Shown here one piece after another: positions 6,501 through 9,357 of a stretch of DNA of 9,357 nucleotides. Made by a program: the position numbers and the translations under genes. Each line of letters begins with the position of its first letter. The first letter of the stretch is position 1. The notes under the pieces were generated by a model that was not told the origin of the DNA, ran no database searches, and saw nothing but the letters and a program-made list of their open reading frames with translations. The stretch is from Clostridia bacterium (GTDB lineage: Bacteria; Bacillota; Clostridia; TANB77; CAG-508): the NCBI GenBank assembly GCA_900752095.1, contig CAADUD010000111.1, positions 1-9,357 of the forward strand. The letters run 5' to 3'.

Positions 6501-7865
6501 ATGAGAAAATACTTTGGAACAGATGGTATTAGAAGAATTGCTAATACAGAACTTTCACCAAATTTAGTGTATCGTGTAGCAAAAGCAGGAGCATATGCCT
6601 TAGCAAAACACACAGATCATACACCTACTATTTTAATAGGGAGAGATACTAGAATTTCTGGTACTTTAATTGAAAGCGCTATGACAGCAGGTTTTTTAAG
6701 TTATGGTGCCAATGTAAAAAGCTTAGGTGTTATTCCTACGCCAGCAGTAGCTTATTTAACAAAAAAGTTAAAAGCAGATGCAGGAGTAGTAATCTCAGCA
6801 TCACATAATACATATGAATTTAACGGCGTAAAATATTTTAGTAATAAAGGAATGAAAATTTCAGATGATTTAGAAAAAGAAATAGAAGAAATGATGGATT
6901 CTGAGAAATTAAATGATTTTACTGCGGTAAATGATAAAATTGGAACTTCTGAAGTAAGACAAGATCTTTTAGATGAATATGTTTATTTTTTTAGAAAACA
7001 TTTTGAAGAGGATTTTGAAGATTTTGATAAAGATAACTTTGTAGTAGCAATTGATACCGCTAATGGTGCAACATCTGTAGTTGCTGAAAAAGTTTTTGCG
7101 GCATTAGGCATTAAACATTATGTTATGAATAATACACCAAATGGTATTAATATTAATGAGAATTGTGGGTCTACTCATTTGGATATGTTAAAAAAATATG
7201 TTGTTGAGAACAATTGCAATATAGGAATTGCTTATGATGGAGATGGAGATAGGTGTTTGGCTGTTGACGAAAATGGAAATGAAATTGATGGAGATAAATT
7301 ACTTGCCATTATTTCAAATTACATGAAAGAAAAGGGTACTTTAAAGAAAAACACTGTTGTTGCAACTGTTATGAGCAACTTAGGATTAAAAAAATATGTA
7401 GAAGGTAATGGATTAAATATTGTCCAAACAAAAGTAGGAGATAGATACGTACTAGAAGAAATGTTAAAAAATGGTTATAATTTGGGAGGAGAACAATCAG
7501 GACATATTATTTTCTTGGATTATAACCCTACAGGAGACGGAATTTTAACTTCATTAATGTTAATAAGAGTAATGCTTGAAAAGCAAAAATCGGCATCTGA
7601 ATTATGCAAAATTATAAAGACATACCCACAAGTATTAGTAAATGCAAAAGTTTCTCATGATAAAAAAGAATTATATAAAACAGAGGAAGAAATACAAAAA
7701 GAAATTCAAGAGCTAGAAGAAGAATTTTCAGGAAATGGTAGGGTTTTGATTAGACCTTCTGGAACAGAACCTTTAATTCGTGTTATGATAGAAGGAGAAA
7801 ATCAACAATATATTAAACAAAAAGCTGAAACTTTAGCTAAATTAATAGAAAATAAATTGAGTTAA
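6501..7865 (+). CDS. glmM: Phosphoglucosamine mutase
   Basis: GlmM converts glucosamine 6-phosphate to glucosamine 1-phosphate in the cytoplasm, a step towards UDP-GlcNAc for peptidoglycan. The 454 residues are full length for the family. The start reads MRKYFGTDGIR, as in almost all GlmM proteins. The active-site loop is ISASHN (98-103), with Ser101 the phosphorylated serine. The Mg-binding loop DGDGDR is at 246-251, the sugar-binding GGEQSGH at 329-335, and the phosphate-binding RPSGTEP at 418-424. The loop continues ASHNTYEFNG where many homologues have ASHNPY, a mild change. The ATG is set by AGGAGG at 6490-6495, five bases upstream. The gene opens the right-hand cluster; glmS and glmU are not in the window. 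Confidence 0.97.
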   Translation: MRKYFGTDGIRRIANTELSPNLVYRVAKAGAYALAKHTDHTPTILIGRDTRISGTLIESAMTAGFLSYGANVKSLGVIPTPAVAYLTKKLKADAGVVISASHNTYEFNGVKYFSNKGMKISDDLEKEIEEMMDSEKLNDFTAVNDKIGTSEVRQDLLDEYVYFFRKHFEEDFEDFDKDNFVVAIDTANGATSVVAEKVFAALGIKHYVMNNTPNGININENCGSTHLDMLKKYVVENNCNIGIAYDGDGDRCLAVDENGNEIDGDKLLAIISNYMKEKGTLKKNTVVATVMSNLGLKKYVEGNGLNIVQTKVGDRYVLEEMLKNGYNLGGEQSGHIIFLDYNPTGDGILTSLMLIRVMLEKQKSASELCKIIKTYPQVLVNAKVSHDKKELYKTEEEIQKEIQELEEEFSGNGRVLIRPSGTEPLIRVMIEGENQQYIKQKAETLAKLIENKLS

Positions 7866-7937
7866 AATATTTTAAAGCGTCAGAAATTAAATAAAAATTA
7901 TTATGATAAAAAATGAAAAACAAAGGAGGAAAATGAG

Positions 7938-8276
7938 ATGCCAATCATTAATTTTACAAATCCAATAGCCGTTCTTTTAGGAGTAATTTTATTTGTTCTT
8001 ATACTTTATCTAGCAAAAGAAGTAAAAAAGTCTTGGATTATAGGAATTATGTTATTTGTATTTCTTGGCATTTTAATTGGGCACACAGTAGAATTTTTTA
8101 CAATTGCACAAGAAAGCGCAGAAATATATAAAGCTATTGTAACATCAGTTACTTTTGATCTTATTTTTATCTTTTTATCTTTTATTACTTATTTATGGAT
8201 TGACGATATTGAAGCAAAAGAGGGAAAGAGAAAAAGTATTGATAATAGTTTAGATTGGTTTTGGAATAAAGTATAA
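7938..8276 (+). CDS. Small three-helix membrane protein of unknown function
   Basis: I do not recognise this 112-residue protein. Three hydrophobic segments are visible, near residues 8-26, 33-50 and 70-88. Lys/Glu residues fall between the first two (KEVKK). A charged C-terminal tail (DDIEAKEGKRK, then SLDWFW) is probably cytoplasmic. There is no cleavable signal peptide and there are no cysteines. AAGGAGG at 7923-7929 fixes the start at 7938; the ATG at 7933 is out of frame. The gene is 72 bases after glmM and 44 before metG with no terminator between, so it is likely co-transcribed. A neighbour between two housekeeping genes gives little guidance on its role. Confidence 0.85.
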   Translation: MPIINFTNPIAVLLGVILFVLILYLAKEVKKSWIIGIMLFVFLGILIGHTVEFFTIAQESAEIYKAIVTSVTFDLIFIFLSFITYLWIDDIEAKEGKRKSIDNSLDWFWNKV

Positions 8277-8320
8277 TCAGAATAAAAAATCAAAAAAATG
8301 CAAATATAGGAGGTAAAAAT

Positions 8321-9357
8321 ATGGCAGAAAAATTTTATGTAACAACACCTATTTATTATCCTAGTGGAAAATTTCATATAGGAACAGCGTATACTACAAC
8401 TTTAGCGAATACAATAAAAAAATACAAACAAGAAAGGGGGTATGATGCTTATTTTCTTACTGGTATGGACGAGCATGGTCAAAAGGTAGAGCAAGTAGCA
8501 TTACAAAGAGGTAAAACTCCACAAGAGCATGTAGACGAAATGGCACAAGCTGCTGAAAAATTATGGAAATTAATGGAGATAGAAAATAATGATTTAATTC
8601 GTACTACTCAGCCAAGGCATGAAAAAGTAGTAGCTGAAATTTTTGATAAGCTAATGGAACAAGGAGATATTTATAAATCAGAATATGAAGGCTGGTATTG
8701 TATGCCTTGTGAAACCTACTTTACAGAAACACAGTTAGTAGATGGTAAATGTCCGGATTGTGGAAGAGAAGTAAAGAAGATGAAAGAAGAAGCATATTTC
8801 TTTAATATGAAAAAATATGCAGACCGTTTAATTGCTTTTTATAAGGAACATCCAAACTTTATTTTACCAGAATCAAGAAAAAATGAGCTATTTAATAATT
8901 TCTTAAAACCTGGACTTGAAGATCTATGTGTAAGCCGTACTAGTTTTGAATGGGGTGTAAAAGTAAAAAAAGATCCGAAACATGTTATTTATGTATGGCT
9001 AGATGCATTAACTAACTATATTACGGCTCTTGGCTATTTATCGGATGATGATAGCTTATTAAAGAAATATTGGCCAGCAGACTTGCACATAGTTGGGAAA
9101 GATATTATTCGTTTTCATGGTATTTATTGGCCAATCTTCTTAATGGCATTAGATTTACCACTTCCTAAACAAATTTATGCTCATGGTTTTATTATGATGA
9201 AAGATGGCAAAATGTCAAAATCTAAAGGAAACGTTATTTACCCAGAACCTTTAATTGAGCGCTATGGATTAGACACTTTTAAATATTTTATATTAAGAGA
9301 AATGTCCTTTGGACAAGACGGCACATTTACTCCAGAAGGATTTATAGATAGATTTAA
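8321..9357 (+). CDS. metG: Methionyl-tRNA synthetase (3' partial)
   Basis: This class Ia synthetase attaches methionine to initiator and elongator tRNA-Met in the cytoplasm. 345 codons are present and the frame is open at the right edge; full-length enzymes have about 510-650 residues, so the end of the catalytic domain and the anticodon-binding domain are missing. Motifs are TPIYYPSGKFHIGTAYTT (the HIGH element here reads HIGT, 19-22), LTGMDEHGQKVE (46-57), a zinc knuckle with Cys127/Cys130 and Cys144/Cys147, YVWLDAL (224-230), and GKMSKSKGN (KMSKS at 297-301). The single CxxC...CxxC knuckle resembles Bacillus-type MetRS. The start is fixed by AGGAGG at 8308-8313, seven bases before the ATG. 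The presence of a C-terminal tRNA-binding (Trbp111-like) domain cannot be judged. Confidence 0.97.
   Translation, partial: MAEKFYVTTPIYYPSGKFHIGTAYTTTLANTIKKYKQERGYDAYFLTGMDEHGQKVEQVALQRGKTPQEHVDEMAQAAEKLWKLMEIENNDLIRTTQPRHEKVVAEIFDKLMEQGDIYKSEYEGWYCMPCETYFTETQLVDGKCPDCGREVKKMKEEAYFFNMKKYADRLIAFYKEHPNFILPESRKNELFNNFLKPGLEDLCVSRTSFEWGVKVKKDPKHVIYVWLDALTNYITALGYLSDDDSLLKKYWPADLHIVGKDIIRFHGIYWPIFLMALDLPLPKQIYAHGFIMMKDGKMSKSKGNVIYPEPLIERYGLDTFKYFILREMSFGQDGTFTPEGFIDRF

Noticed and set aside
7879..7907. GTCAGA and TATGAT, 17 bases apart, as a promoter for the small membrane protein gene
   Set aside because: The -35 match is only three of six, and such -10-like boxes are frequent in DNA this A/T-rich; co-transcription with glmM is the simpler reading.
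1..9357. CRISPR array, tRNA, rRNA, insertion sequence or reverse transcriptase
   Set aside because: I read both strands for regularly spaced repeats, cloverleaf-like segments, transposase motifs and RT motifs and found none.

Overview
This is a low-GC, strongly A+T-rich bacterial window. Gene order, AGGAGG-type ribosome binding sites and protein types fit an uncultured gut clostridium (Bacillota). That is an inference from protein style and composition; there is no rRNA or other phylogenetic marker here.

Left part (1-2221): the 3' end of a long surface-protein gene whose start lies upstream of the window. It has Ig/fibronectin-like repeats followed by a formylglycine-generating-enzyme/C-type-lectin-like domain. 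Its last ~165 bases change abruptly from A-rich to GC-rich, A-poor sequence with mostly C- or T-ending codons, and end in the invariant-looking tail GFRPVLVAL. This looks like the variable region (VR) of a diversity-generating retroelement (DGR). No reverse transcriptase or template repeat lies in the window, so the target would have to be served by a DGR elsewhere in the genome. The GC-rich block runs about 38 bases past the stop codon. A 13-bp hairpin terminator follows, and its 3' arm overlaps a probable promoter for the next gene.

Middle part (2356-6175): three closely spaced plus-strand genes, probably one operon. They encode a 6-phosphofructokinase of the mixed Gly/Lys signature type, arginyl-tRNA synthetase (argS), and a five-helix membrane protein of the CmpB/DUF1113 'putative ABC transporter permease' family.

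Gap (6176-6500): 325 bases without a convincing gene. It holds a 9-bp hairpin nested inside a longer imperfect inverted repeat (possible structured RNA or mobile-element relic) and weak promoter-like boxes before glmM.

Right part (6501-9357): phosphoglucosamine mutase (glmM, cell-wall UDP-GlcNAc synthesis), an unrecognised 112-residue three-helix membrane protein, and methionyl-tRNA synthetase (metG), which runs off the right edge. These also look co-transcribed.

Apart from the left-hand gene, the content is housekeeping: glycolysis, tRNA charging and peptidoglycan precursors. The item of real interest is the apparently orphan, hypervariable C-terminus of the surface protein, set directly beside this core-gene cluster.
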